Shown piece by piece: positions 51,263 through 59,409 of a stretch of DNA of 63,048 nt (position 1 is its first letter; each line of letters begins with the position of its first letter). This DNA is from JAVBQJ01 sp031549115 (GTDB lineage Bacteria > Verrucomicrobiota > Lentisphaeria > Victivallales > Victivallaceae). Position numbers and translations under genes: made by a program. The stretch lies in the NCBI GenBank assembly GCA_031549115.1, contig JAVBQJ010000054.1:1-63048 (forward strand). The letters run 5' to 3'. The notes under the pieces are model-generated. The model ran no database searches and had not been told where the DNA came from. It saw only the letters and a program-made list of their open reading frames with translations.

Positions 51263-51438
51263 ATAGAGCCGAGGTCGCCCCAGGCGCGTAGCGCCTCGAA
51301 AGGGGCGAAAATATAGTAAGCGAGCCAGCTGGCAAGCGGAAGCCGCCCGAGGTAGCGATGGTGTAGATGGAATTGGAAGCGTGAGCGACAATTCCATCTA
51401 CACATGGAGCGAACGAGGCCGCCGCACCGGCGGCGGAC
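51263..51438 (+). repeat. Structured dispersed repeat, copy A
   Basis: About 175 bases after an A-rich run behind the URO-D stop. It contains three stems. The first is CGCCCC (51276-51281) with GGGGCG (51302-51307) around an inner AGGCGC-GTA-GCGCCT hairpin. The second is a perfect 15-bp stem GTGTAGATGGAATTG (51361-51375) with its complement at 51389-51403 around the 13-base loop GAAGCGTGAGCGA. The third is GCCGCCG-CAC-CGGCGGC at the end. A homologous copy lies inverted at 56855-57154. An additional 8-bp hairpin (51429-51452) lies at the 3' side facing the M56 gene. Confidence 0.85.
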
Positions 51439-51462
51439 AATAGACCGCCGCCGCTACTCCCG

Positions 51463-54400
51463 TCAGTCGACCTTGGCCGGGAGGAGTTCGGCGAGACGCT
51501 TACCGTTGTGGGAGACGGCATCGGGGAACTGCGTCCGGATTTCCTCGAGCAGCGCTTGTGCTTTCGCCTTGTCGCCATCGCGTGAATAGCGCACAAACAG
51601 ATACTGTCGCGCTTTGGGTCCGACCTGGGTGCCGTCGTAGTAGAAGCAGTCGCTGTATTTGTCGATGGCGCTTTGCAGATATTCGAGCTGTTCGTCGCCT
51701 TCGGTGATCTGCGCCAGATACATGGTGGCACACCCGGCCCGGTTGGAATCCGGACAGGCGGCGATCACCTGCCGGAGCAGCTCCGGCGCTTCCGGGGCGC
51801 TCAAGTTCGCGTTTGCCTGCTGATAGATTTTTTCCATCGTCTGGAGCTGTTCGGCGGAGTAGCGCTGCTGGTCCGCCGCACCCCGTGCACGAGCCTGTTG
51901 GCGCTGGTATTGCAGGTTCTTCTGTTGCTCTGGCATAATGATCGAAGTACTTCCGGGAAGAGTGATCGGCTCATTTGTGTTCATTGCCTGCATCAGGATT
52001 GCGGTCACCTCCTTATAGCGGTCGAAGTACTTCCGGAACTGGGGTTCGACCCGCATGGGGTCGGCGCCGGCGTTCGTCCGGCTCTGGAGAAATTCGCCGT
52101 AGGCGCGGAACTGCGTTTGCAGCTCCTTCAACAGCGCTTGCGTGACCGCGAGAGTCTCTTCGGTTGACGGGCCGGAGGCGTTCCGGGATACGTATTTCGC
52201 CTGTCCGGCCAGCAGCTCGAGATCCTGGAGATAATATTCGTCCGGCGACAATATGCCGTAGCGATGGAGTTCGCGCAGATGCGACCGGAGCGCCTTGTTC
52301 GCGGCAACATACGCCTGCGCCTCGGCAATGCCGTCCTCCGGCGGAATCACCGCCTGGAGCGCTTCCAGCGCCGCCAATTTCTCCGGCAGGTCGTTGACCA
52401 GGCGCGGCGCATTCATCGGCCGCGGAGACGGCATATCCGGCGCGGCGGCCGCGGCCACGATGCCCGGAAGCTGGTTGCCGAAGTCGGCCGGAGCGCCGGT
52501 GTTGACGCCGGTAACGCCGGAATCCGGCGCCGGCTCCGAAGCCGTGGTGACGTCGAAAACCATCACGACGGGGACACCGGCAGGCGCCTTCTGACCTTTC
52601 CAGGGGATGCCGGCAATTGTCACCTTGTCGATGCCGTTTCCAGCCTTTTGGGGAAGATTGGCGAGGACGGTTTTCGCCACCTCGCCGAGGGCGATGACGC
52701 GAACCGGCAGGCCGGTTTCCTGTGCGGCTTTCAGCATCCGCTGAAACAGCAGCCGGTTTTCTTCGGCGTTCGGCGTCACCTCCGTTGCGAAAGCGTGGAC
52801 CTTGCCCCGCTCCGTCAGTGTCCAGGCATAGTCCCAGAGACGCATCTGACTGGGGAAGTCCTTGCTCACGAGCAGGAGCGCCGCCACTTCCGGGGCTCCG
52901 GACGCGCTTTGAAGTTCGATCGCGGCGCCGGCATTGTAGCGCAGATCATGGGCGGATTGCGGCACATTGCGGCAATGTTCCGCACTGCGCGGCCCCGGGA
53001 AGCGGAGCGTCCCGGCGGCGGTTTCCAGCGTTACCGGCCAGTCCGTTTCCGGCGGCAGCACGCCGTTGTTGGCGTCGCGCAACGCGACGATATCGGCGAA
53101 ATAGCGGTGAAAGAGTTCATGGGAAAAGGGGCTCGGTCCCCGGTGGTAAAACACGTTGTCGACCAGGGCGGGATTGGATGGTATCTGGAGCGACAGCGGG
53201 GGCATGCCCTGCGACTTCAGGTCGGCGATAATCTGTTCGATGCCTTCACGGGCCGGATCGTACCAGTTGTTGGTCAGCAGCCGTCCGACTTGATCCTGCC
53301 GGGTGAATATACTGGGAAGCGCATCCGGATTTTCCATATGGCAGTTGTCGTTGACGCCATACCAGCGCCGCGGACTGTGCGCCGCGATGGCATCGATCCG
53401 GTCCGGGAACCTGGCGCTGGCATTGAGCGCGTTGGTGGCGCCGGAGCTGGCGCCGTACAGCAATAGCTTGCGCGGCTCCAGGCCGAGACGCCGGGTTAAC
53501 TCGTCCTGTGCGGCAATCCATACTTCCAACGGCGGATAGCCGGGATCCGGAATGGCGAATACCGTATAACCCAGCTTTTCGGCGTAATAACGGTTGACGG
53601 CGTCTCCGAACGGGTTGTTTTCACCGAGCCACGGAATATAGGCGACGACGTTTTCCGCGCCCTTCGCCGGCTTCCCGTCGGCATCGAGACAGGTCAGATA
53701 CCGGACTTCATAGGTCTCGGTCCTGGCTTCCTGCTGCGCGTTCGAGGACGGAATCGTCAGCGTGAAGGTGAATGATCCCTCGGTGACCGGAAAGGCCGGG
53801 GCTTCGACTTCGGCAGTCGTTTTGGCGTCGGTTTTTTCGGCGCAACTGGGCAGCAGCATGCAGCCGGTTCCCAGAAGCGCGATGACACCGAACACGGACA
53901 ATGTCTTTCTCATGGCTTTTCTCCTTTCATACGGGGTGGATAAAATCTGCAGACGCAATTTGAGTTCTTTTTTGCCGTCCGCCAGCCCCGGGACCGGCGG
54001 CAGCGGCCGGGCGGCTGCCGGGGCGCCGCTTGCGAGCGACAGCAGCAAACGGCCGTAAGCGAGCTGCTTCTCCGGCACTGCTTCCATGGTTTCGATCACC
54101 GCCTGATCGCAGGCCAGCTCGCCTGCCTGGTTCAGCCGCCGGAACAGATAATTCAGGCACGGATTGAAGAAAAAGAGCGCGCTCAGAATGCTTTCCAGCT
54201 CCAACAGCAAGGTGTCGCGCCGCTTGAGGTGCTGCAATTCGTGCAAAAAGAGCATTTCGAGTTCCGCGTCTTTGCACTTCGCCGCCAGTTGCCCGGGAAA
54301 CAGAACCGCCGGACGCCGGACGCCGCAGCAGCAGGGCATGGCGATGACACCGCCGCAGTCATACAGCTTCACCCGCCCGGCGGGAAAACCGGCGCGCTCT

Positions 54401-54957
54401 TCCACACGCCGGAACAACGCTTCCAGCCGGGGGTGACGCAGCTCCGGCAGCGCTTGCATCCGCCGCCGCCAATTCCGGTGCCGCCGGAACCGGGCGGCAA
54501 GCGCAATCGCCGCTCCCAGGCACCACAGTGCGAACAGGATCGGCTGCAATATCCCATCCTGCCACACCGTCATACCGCTTTCAAACCAGCTCGGGGAGGC
54601 CGGGGCGGCGGTTGGAGTTACCGCCGGCATTGCCGGCGGTGCGGGGGCTGCCGGAGTCGTTTCGAAGAATTGCGGTTGTTGCATGACGGCCGGAGCCGGG
54701 GCGGCGGCCGGAAAAGAGCTCGGCGCCGGGTGGAGGGATGACGGCGGCTTCGCCGCCCGGCTCCGGAAAAATCCGGAGTAATCCATGCCGCCGATCGGCA
54801 GCAGCACCAGCAGCAGCAGCGCCCAATACAACAGCGAACGCCACCGGCTGTGCCACAGGCCGATGCCGCCCAGCCGTTCCAGGAGCGCCAGACCCGAAAC
54901 GATCACGATTCCCCGGCACAGGGTGCCGAACAGATATCCGGTTATCAGTTCAATCAT
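51463..54957 (-). CDS. M56 (BlaR1-like) peptidase fused to alpha/beta-hydrolase and C-terminal helical repeats
   Basis: The 1,164-residue protein begins with an M56 membrane metallopeptidase: membrane helices near 8-28, 40-56 and 136-155, then LEMLFLHELQHLKRRDTLLL with the HExxH zinc site (His239, Glu240, His243) and AGELACDQAVIE. A helix near 353-370 leads outside. Instead of a penicillin-binding sensor, residues about 395-660 form an alpha/beta-hydrolase-like domain (VVAYIPWLGENNPFGDAVNR; nucleophile-type KLLLYGASSGATNAL, Ser504). The last about 300 residues are helical, with TPR-like LLRQVIAACPDSNRAGCATM. It overlaps the BlaI gene by 8 bases, so the pair forms a sensor-repressor unit. Whether the hydrolase domain is a sensor or an enzyme is unknown. 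Confidence 0.85.
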   Translation of the reverse strand: MIELITGYLFGTLCRGIVIVSGLALLERLGGIGLWHSRWRSLLYWALLLLVLLPIGGMDYSGFFRSRAAKPPSSLHPAPSSFPAAAPAPAVMQQPQFFETTPAAPAPPAMPAVTPTAAPASPSWFESGMTVWQDGILQPILFALWCLGAAIALAARFRRHRNWRRRMQALPELRHPRLEALFRRVEERAGFPAGRVKLYDCGGVIAMPCCCGVRRPAVLFPGQLAAKCKDAELEMLFLHELQHLKRRDTLLLELESILSALFFFNPCLNYLFRRLNQAGELACDQAVIETMEAVPEKQLAYGRLLLSLASGAPAAARPLPPVPGLADGKKELKLRLQILSTPYERRKAMRKTLSVFGVIALLGTGCMLLPSCAEKTDAKTTAEVEAPAFPVTEGSFTFTLTIPSSNAQQEARTETYEVRYLTCLDADGKPAKGAENVVAYIPWLGENNPFGDAVNRYYAEKLGYTVFAIPDPGYPPLEVWIAAQDELTRRLGLEPRKLLLYGASSGATNALNASARFPDRIDAIAAHSPRRWYGVNDNCHMENPDALPSIFTRQDQVGRLLTNNWYDPAREGIEQIIADLKSQGMPPLSLQIPSNPALVDNVFYHRGPSPFSHELFHRYFADIVALRDANNGVLPPETDWPVTLETAAGTLRFPGPRSAEHCRNVPQSAHDLRYNAGAAIELQSASGAPEVAALLLVSKDFPSQMRLWDYAWTLTERGKVHAFATEVTPNAEENRLLFQRMLKAAQETGLPVRVIALGEVAKTVLANLPQKAGNGIDKVTIAGIPWKGQKAPAGVPVVMVFDVTTASEPAPDSGVTGVNTGAPADFGNQLPGIVAAAAAPDMPSPRPMNAPRLVNDLPEKLAALEALQAVIPPEDGIAEAQAYVAANKALRSHLRELHRYGILSPDEYYLQDLELLAGQAKYVSRNASGPSTEETLAVTQALLKELQTQFRAYGEFLQSRTNAGADPMRVEPQFRKYFDRYKEVTAILMQAMNTNEPITLPGSTSIIMPEQQKNLQYQRQQARARGAADQQRYSAEQLQTMEKIYQQANANLSAPEAPELLRQVIAACPDSNRAGCATMYLAQITEGDEQLEYLQSAIDKYSDCFYYDGTQVGPKARQYLFVRYSRDGDKAKAQALLEEIRTQFPDAVSHNGKRLAELLPAKVD

Positions 54958-55321
54958 GATTTTCGCTGCCTTTCTTTAAAATGGCCTCCAATTCGCCGAG
55001 CTCCTCCGCCGACAGCTTTTCCTCACGCACGAAAAAGCAGAACATCTCCACCAGATTGGAACCGAAAAAAGACTTCGCCACATGGCGCAGCAGATCGACC
55101 CGGTATTCGCGGAATGAAATCGCCGGAGTGTATTGGTACGAACGTCTCTCGCCGGTGCGCCGGATCGCGCCCTTGCCGACCAGCCGCCGCAGCAGCGTCT
55201 TGATCGTGCTCTCATCCCAATCCCGCCGCTGCTTGGTCCGCTCGATCAACTCCGGCAGGTCCGCCGGCGACTTCTCCCACAACAGCTTCATCACTTCCAA
55301 TTCGCTTTCCGATATCCGCAT
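54950..55321 (-). CDS. BlaI/MecI-family transcriptional repressor
   Basis: The 123-residue product has the Penicillinase_R winged helix: ISESELEVMKLLWEKSPADL, DESTIKTLLRRLVGKGAIRR and ERRSYQYTPAISFREYRVDL, then a C-terminal dimerisation helix pair. BlaI-type repressors are cleaved after signalling by their M56 partner, releasing the operator. The operator-like TACAACTGTA at 55371-55380 and the overlapping M56 gene complete the unit. An AAGGAGCC ribosome site precedes the ATG. Confidence 0.94.
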   Translation of the reverse strand: MRISESELEVMKLLWEKSPADLPELIERTKQRRDWDESTIKTLLRRLVGKGAIRRTGERRSYQYTPAISFREYRVDLLRHVAKSFFGSNLVEMFCFFVREEKLSAEELGELEAILKKGSENHD

Positions 55322-55370
55322 GAGAATGGCTCCTTATAGTTTATGTTTGTAACCTTCACTAATTGTAAGC

Positions 55371-55380
55371 TACAACTGTA
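55371..55380. promoter_or_regulatory. BlaI-type operator
   Basis: TACAACTGTA matches the BlaI/MecI consensus TACA-N2-TGTA. It lies about 50 bases before the BlaI start codon. An overlapping dyad TTGTAAGCTACAA (55363-55375) and a further TTTGTAAC at 55346-55353 may be extra half-sites. Confidence 0.75.
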
Positions 55381-55455
55381 ATCTATAAAAGCAAATCGAT
55401 TTTCGAAATTTTTTTGTTTTTTTTCGAAAATTGCGGTAAAAGGTTTTTTTGGGGG

Positions 55456-55490
55456 AGGTTGCCGCCGGCACAGGCCTCGTCCGCTACAGG
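55456..55490 (-). repeat. Partial copy of the structured repeat tail
   Basis: Directly at the stop of the YihY gene, the minus strand reads AGCGGACGAGGC, a short spacer and GCCGGCGGC. This matches the 3' tail of copies A and B (AGCGRACGAGGC then CCGGCGGC). Only this short end is present; the large stem is missing. Confidence 0.45.
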
Positions 55491-56785
55491 TCGGTGAGCC
55501 TGCGGTTGAAGCTGGAGGCCGCCTGTTCGCGGTCGAGGGCAATCAACCCGGCGCACAGCTTGCGCGCCTCCGCCTGTTCCGGCTTGCGCGCCGGGAACAA
55601 CGCATCCAGGCGCTTCAAAACCTCGCAGACCGTCATCTGGTCGGGGGGAAGCGTTGGAGAGTAGCCGATTTCATCCTCCGGCAACGTGACCCGGTTCAGG
55701 ATATGCGCCTCCGCCAGCAACTGCAACGCCTGCCGCACTTTTCGGAGACCGATTCCCGAGCGCTGCGCCAGCTCTTCGTCCGACGGCGCCTCGCGCCCGG
55801 CCGCGAAATCCCGCACCGCCAATGCCGTCAGCAGCAGCAGCATTTTCCGGTCCAGAAGATCGTGAACGCTGCCGTCGTCGGGGTCGTCCTCATCGAATTC
55901 GCGGGTACGCAGCCCCTGCCAGGCGGCGGCGAGCACCATGCCCATCATCACCAGGTTCCAATTCAGATACATCCACAGAAGAAACAGCGGCAATGCGGCG
56001 AAGCTGCCGTAAACCGTATTGTAGCCGTTCAAAAATCCCTGGAGGTGGAAGTAGCCGGTCTGCAGCAAGCATACCAGCGCGCCCGAAACGACACCGCCGC
56101 ACAGCGCCGCGTTGAAACGCACTTTGCCGTTGGTCAACACAATGTACAGGACGGTGAATATCACCGTCGCCCACAGCCACGGCGTCATCGTTTTGGCCGC
56201 CCAGAACAGCGGCCGGCCGATACTGTCCAGCAATGGATAGTCACCGAATACTTTTAATATCAGCCGGTTCAATACCGGTGTCGCGCTGGCGGCCAGCACC
56301 AGCAGCACCGGGCAGATGAAAACCATCGACAGATAATCGGTGAAAATCCGGACGATACCGCGGCCGCGCCGGATCCCCAGCACCGTATTGAACGCCGCCT
56401 CGATATGGCGGATCATCGCGATGACCGAATACAGCAGCACTGCCACACCGATGCCGGCGACCACACCGCCTTTGGTCTTGCGCAGGGTGGAGTCGACAAA
56501 CTCCATGATCAGCTTCAACACATCCTGATGCGCGTCCAATTTTTCGGTCAACAGCGTATTCAGCCACTCCTCCAGGCCGAAGCCCTTGGCGATTCCGAAC
56601 AGCAGTGCGAAAATCGGCACTACCGCGAAAACCGAATAATAAGTCAATGCCGACGCCCATAAGGGGCAACGCGACTCATGGAACAACCGCGCCGACCGGC
56701 ACAACAATCGCACCACGGTGAGCGTGCCGAAATATTTCCACTGCTTCAAGACCCAATCGTTGGCTTGCTGCCGGAATCCTGCCAT
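55484..56785 (-). CDS. YihY/BrkB-family inner-membrane protein
   Basis: The 433-residue product has the YihY/virulence-factor BrkB core (formerly annotated as RNase BN): ASALTYYSVFAVVPIFALLF, VVAGIGVAVLLYSVIAMIRH, IEAAFNTVLGIRRGRGIVRI, and FAALPLFLLWMYLNWNLVMM, giving about six membrane helices. The C-terminal about 130 residues form a cytoplasmic extension with a winged-helix-like segment (SDEELAQRSGIGLRKVRQAL, QLLAEAHILNRV), as in longer family members. The family's function is unresolved. Copy B of the structured repeat lies 5' of it, and a short repeat tail lies at its stop. Confidence 0.9.
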   Translation of the reverse strand: MAGFRQQANDWVLKQWKYFGTLTVVRLLCRSARLFHESRCPLWASALTYYSVFAVVPIFALLFGIAKGFGLEEWLNTLLTEKLDAHQDVLKLIMEFVDSTLRKTKGGVVAGIGVAVLLYSVIAMIRHIEAAFNTVLGIRRGRGIVRIFTDYLSMVFICPVLLVLAASATPVLNRLILKVFGDYPLLDSIGRPLFWAAKTMTPWLWATVIFTVLYIVLTNGKVRFNAALCGGVVSGALVCLLQTGYFHLQGFLNGYNTVYGSFAALPLFLLWMYLNWNLVMMGMVLAAAWQGLRTREFDEDDPDDGSVHDLLDRKMLLLLTALAVRDFAAGREAPSDEELAQRSGIGLRKVRQALQLLAEAHILNRVTLPEDEIGYSPTLPPDQMTVCEVLKRLDALFPARKPEQAEARKLCAGLIALDREQAASSFNRRLTDL

Positions 56786-56854
56786 TTTATTTTCCTTTGC
56801 TGAATTCTATCGCCTGCTTTTTGCCGCCGGTGCGGTGTTCTGTCGTTTCTTTTT

Positions 56855-57154
56855 CGCCGCCGGCGCGGCGCCTCGTCCGCTCTATGTGCCGATTTGACCG
56901 TTGCTCACGCATCCGGTTAAATCTACACCATCACTACTTCGGGTGGAAGCGCTCGCCTCCCGGCTCGCTTCCCTGGATTTCGCCCCTTTCGAGCGGCTGC
57001 GCCGCCTGGGGCTCGCTACGCTCACATTCGTGAGCTTGCTCTTCCCCCTCGGGGGCAAGCCCCTCGGTTTCGCTTCGCATCGACCAGCAGAATTCACCTG
57101 CTGGACCGGTGCCTCCGTATGACGGAGTGCAGACCGCCGCTTCGCGGCTCTATT
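56855..57154 (-). repeat. Structured dispersed repeat, copy B
   Basis: About 300 bases read on the minus strand from 29 bases after the PfkB-kinase stop, again after an A-rich run. It contains the copy A stems: CCCC (57012-57009) with GGGGCG (56986-56981) and an inner hairpin, and the large stem at 56914-56928 with 56886-56900 around a 13-base loop identical to copy A at 11 of 13 positions. It also has an insertion absent from copy A that holds further hairpins: GCCGC-GAA-GCGGC, CTCCGT-CAT-ACGGAG, CCAGCAG-N7-CTGCTGG, GGGG-CTTG-CCCC and GCTCAC-GAAT-GTGAGC. No protein is supported here. Confidence 0.85.
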
Positions 57155-57182
57155 TTTATTTTAAATTCTTTTTTCTTTTTTA

Positions 57183-58379
57183 TCACGCAAAGTAGGGGGC
57201 GAGCTGTTTTACGTAGGCGGTGTGGAAGTCCTTGACGCGGGCCAGTTTTTCGCCCGGCGTCTGTTCGGTGTAGGTTCCGCCGACGTACAGGCACGCGAAG
57301 CCGCCCGAAACCCCCGCCCATGCGCAGCACTCGGACAACGCGAACGCCCCTGGCTTGATCCCGCGCTCCGCCTGCCGCACCAACCCCGCCAACAGTCCGC
57401 CGGCGAAATTGTCGCCGCAACCCGTCGTGTCGCCGCGCCGCTCCGGATGCGCCGCCAGCACCGCGTCGACCGCATGGCACACCGGCAACGCCGTCAACGC
57501 CATCGGCTTGAAAAACTTCCCGGAACTCCAGACGTAATAGTTCTTGGCACCGTGCGTGACCACCAGCGCGCTCAAACCAAGACCGGAGAAAAATTCCACC
57601 ATGCCCTCGATGGTGTCACGACCCGACAGGCGCATGCCCTCCTCCCAGTCCACTGCCAGGAGGTCGATCATACTGTAGGATTCGTCGCTCTCGCCCAACG
57701 GCCAGCGGCGCCCGCCGAAACGGTTTTCATTGCGGAAGTCAAACACGGTCGAAACCATCGTGATCTTCCCGGCTTCCTTGCTGCGGCGCAGCAGCGAAGT
57801 CAGCGAGTCGTGAATCCCCGGCGTCAACGCCGTCGCACCGTAAAAATGCACATCCGCGGTGAAGAAATCCTCCGGCAGCGACGCCGGTGTCAACGCCCCC
57901 GCCGCGCCGATGTGGTTCAGGAACGTCCGTTCACCTTTGCCGTCGTGAAATTTCGGGTCCGACAACACTTTGGTGAAAGGAGAATGCCCCGGCACCTGAC
58001 GATAATGGTCGATGTTGACACGGGTCTTGCCGATGATTTCCAGCATCTTGTCCGCCGTTTCGTCGACACCGAGAGTGCCGTAGAAATCGAATTCGACGTC
58101 GTTATCGGTCAACTGCGCCGCGTTGATCAACGCGACGATCGCCGGTCCGCCCAGATTGAATTTATCCTCGACATGGCCGCCGGTCAACTCCGGCAGAATA
58201 TCGTCGAACGGCTTGCCGGCAAACGTGCTCAAAGCGTCGGTGAAGACCAGCCGGCCCGGCACCAGCCCGCCGTCGCCGTCTTGCTTCGACGCGTATTTCT
58301 GAAATGCCGGCGCCGAAAAATCCAACCCGGTATACAAATAATCGCCCAACGAACACCCGACAGCAGCAACCTTCAACAC
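57183..58379 (-). CDS. PfkB-family carbohydrate kinase
   Basis: The 398-residue product has ribokinase-family features: GGPAIVALINAAQLTDNDVE near residue 77, DFYGTLGVDETADKM and the C-terminal PfkB signature RGDTTGCGDNFAGGLLAGLV with the catalytic Asp. Members phosphorylate sugars or nucleosides; the exact substrate is not evident and the length is somewhat above the 300-340 residues usual for the family. The start is GTG at 58379, 5 bases after a perfect AGGAGG site. It is divergent from the IclR, glycyl-radical enzyme and alcohol dehydrogenase operon, so it may phosphorylate an intermediate of the same pathway. Confidence 0.9.
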   Translation of the reverse strand: MLKVAAVGCSLGDYLYTGLDFSAPAFQKYASKQDGDGGLVPGRLVFTDALSTFAGKPFDDILPELTGGHVEDKFNLGGPAIVALINAAQLTDNDVEFDFYGTLGVDETADKMLEIIGKTRVNIDHYRQVPGHSPFTKVLSDPKFHDGKGERTFLNHIGAAGALTPASLPEDFFTADVHFYGATALTPGIHDSLTSLLRRSKEAGKITMVSTVFDFRNENRFGGRRWPLGESDESYSMIDLLAVDWEEGMRLSGRDTIEGMVEFFSGLGLSALVVTHGAKNYYVWSSGKFFKPMALTALPVCHAVDAVLAAHPERRGDTTGCGDNFAGGLLAGLVRQAERGIKPGAFALSECCAWAGVSGGFACLYVGGTYTEQTPGEKLARVKDFHTAYVKQLAPYFA

Positions 58380-58423
58380 GGCAACCTCCTGATTATGATT
58401 TTATTTGATTTTTTACCTAATGT

Positions 58424-58440
58424 AATACCGCAGCGGTATT
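58424..58440. promoter_or_regulatory. 17-bp palindrome upstream of the PfkB gene
   Basis: AATACCGCAGCGGTATT is a perfect dyad around a central A, 45 bases upstream of the PfkB start codon. A T-run follows on the plus strand, but no plus-strand gene ends here, so an operator is more likely than a terminator. Confidence 0.45.
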
Positions 58441-58560
58441 TTTTCCACCCGTAATTCGGAAGAAACCGGGAAAATCGCGTTTGTGTCCGGGAGAAATGCG
58501 GGAGCCATCATGGGATACCGCCGGCAGGCGCAAAAAAAACGCGGGATCGAATAATCCGAC

Positions 58561-58589
58561 TTGACAGCGCGGGATATCGCATGTATTCT
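58561..58589 (+). promoter_or_regulatory. Sigma70-type promoter of the IclR operon
   Basis: TTGACA (58561-58566), a 17-base spacer and TATTCT (58584-58589) lie 40 bases before the IclR-type start codon. The -35 is consensus and the -10 is moderate. Confidence 0.65.
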
Positions 58590-58605
58590 ATAAGTAGATC
58601 AGCAA

Positions 58606-58617
58606 TCTATATATAGA
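58606..58617. promoter_or_regulatory. Candidate IclR operator (12-bp palindrome)
   Basis: TCTATATATAGA is a perfect palindrome between the promoter at 58561-58589 and the IclR-type start codon at 58629, in a position suited to autorepression. Confidence 0.45.
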
Positions 58618-58628
58618 AAGATATTGGT

Positions 58629-59402
58629 ATGAAAGAACGCAGCGAGGCGCCGGCGGTGGCGGCGCTTTTGAAGTTGCTGGAGTTTCTGGCGGAGCGCGAC
58701 GGCGAATGGGGGCCGTCGGCGTTGGCGCGGGAGTTGGCGATCACGCCGAATCTGACCTACCGGATTTTGAGCGAATTGCTCCGGGAGGGGTACGTACAGC
58801 GCAACGACGCCGGGCGTTACCGCTTGTCGGAGAAGCTGTTCGTGCTCGGGATGAAATTGCAGGACCGCTTCGATCTGGTCAAATGCGCGCGTCCGGTATT
58901 GGAGGAGTTGAGCCGGAATACCGGCATGACCGCGCAGATGCAGATTCCGGGGCCGGAGCGGATGGTGGTGCTGGATTTCGTGGTGCCGCCGGTGGACTAC
59001 TACATGGCGGTGCGTCCGGGCAGCCAGGTGTATTTTCACGGCAACGCTTTCGGCAAGGCGGTGCTGCCGTTTTTCGATGACGAGCGGCGGGAACGGATCC
59101 TGGCGGCGCCGCTGGAGCCTCTGACCGAAGCGACGGTGGTCGACCCGGAGGCCCTGCGCCGGGAATTGGATGTGGCGAAGAGCAGCCGGGTGGCGACGGA
59201 GTTCAACGAATATCTCCAGGGCAATTACTGCATCGCGTCGCCGGTATTCGATGCGCGCGGCGAGGCGGTGGCGGCGATCGGGGTGACGGGATTATTCAGC
59301 TTGTTCCGGCCGGAGCGTCTGCCGGAGTTGCAGACGCTGGTGCGGGAGAGCGCCGGGGCGCTGTCGGTCCGGATCGGAAACCAGAACGCGTATGAGGAGT
59401 GA
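58629..59402 (+). CDS. IclR-family transcriptional regulator
   Basis: The 257-residue product has an N-terminal winged helix (VAALLKLLEFLAERDGEWGP, ALARELAITPNLTYRILSEL, LLREGYVQRNDAGRYRLSEK) and the IclR effector domain (ARPVLEELSRNTGMTAQMQI; YFHGNAFGKAVLPFFDDERR; NEYLQGNYCIASPVFDARGE). Such proteins sense small organic acids or sugar derivatives. It is the first gene of the operon with the glycyl-radical enzyme and the iron alcohol dehydrogenase, and most likely their regulator. Confidence 0.93.
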   Translation: MKERSEAPAVAALLKLLEFLAERDGEWGPSALARELAITPNLTYRILSELLREGYVQRNDAGRYRLSEKLFVLGMKLQDRFDLVKCARPVLEELSRNTGMTAQMQIPGPERMVVLDFVVPPVDYYMAVRPGSQVYFHGNAFGKAVLPFFDDERRERILAAPLEPLTEATVVDPEALRRELDVAKSSRVATEFNEYLQGNYCIASPVFDARGEAVAAIGVTGLFSLFRPERLPELQTLVRESAGALSVRIGNQNAYEE

Positions 59403-59409
59403 AATCAGG

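Noticed and set aside
58424..58446. An intrinsic terminator (17-bp dyad followed by T residues).
   Set aside because: No plus-strand gene ends upstream; the dyad sits in the promoter region of the minus-strand PfkB gene, so it is listed as an operator candidate.
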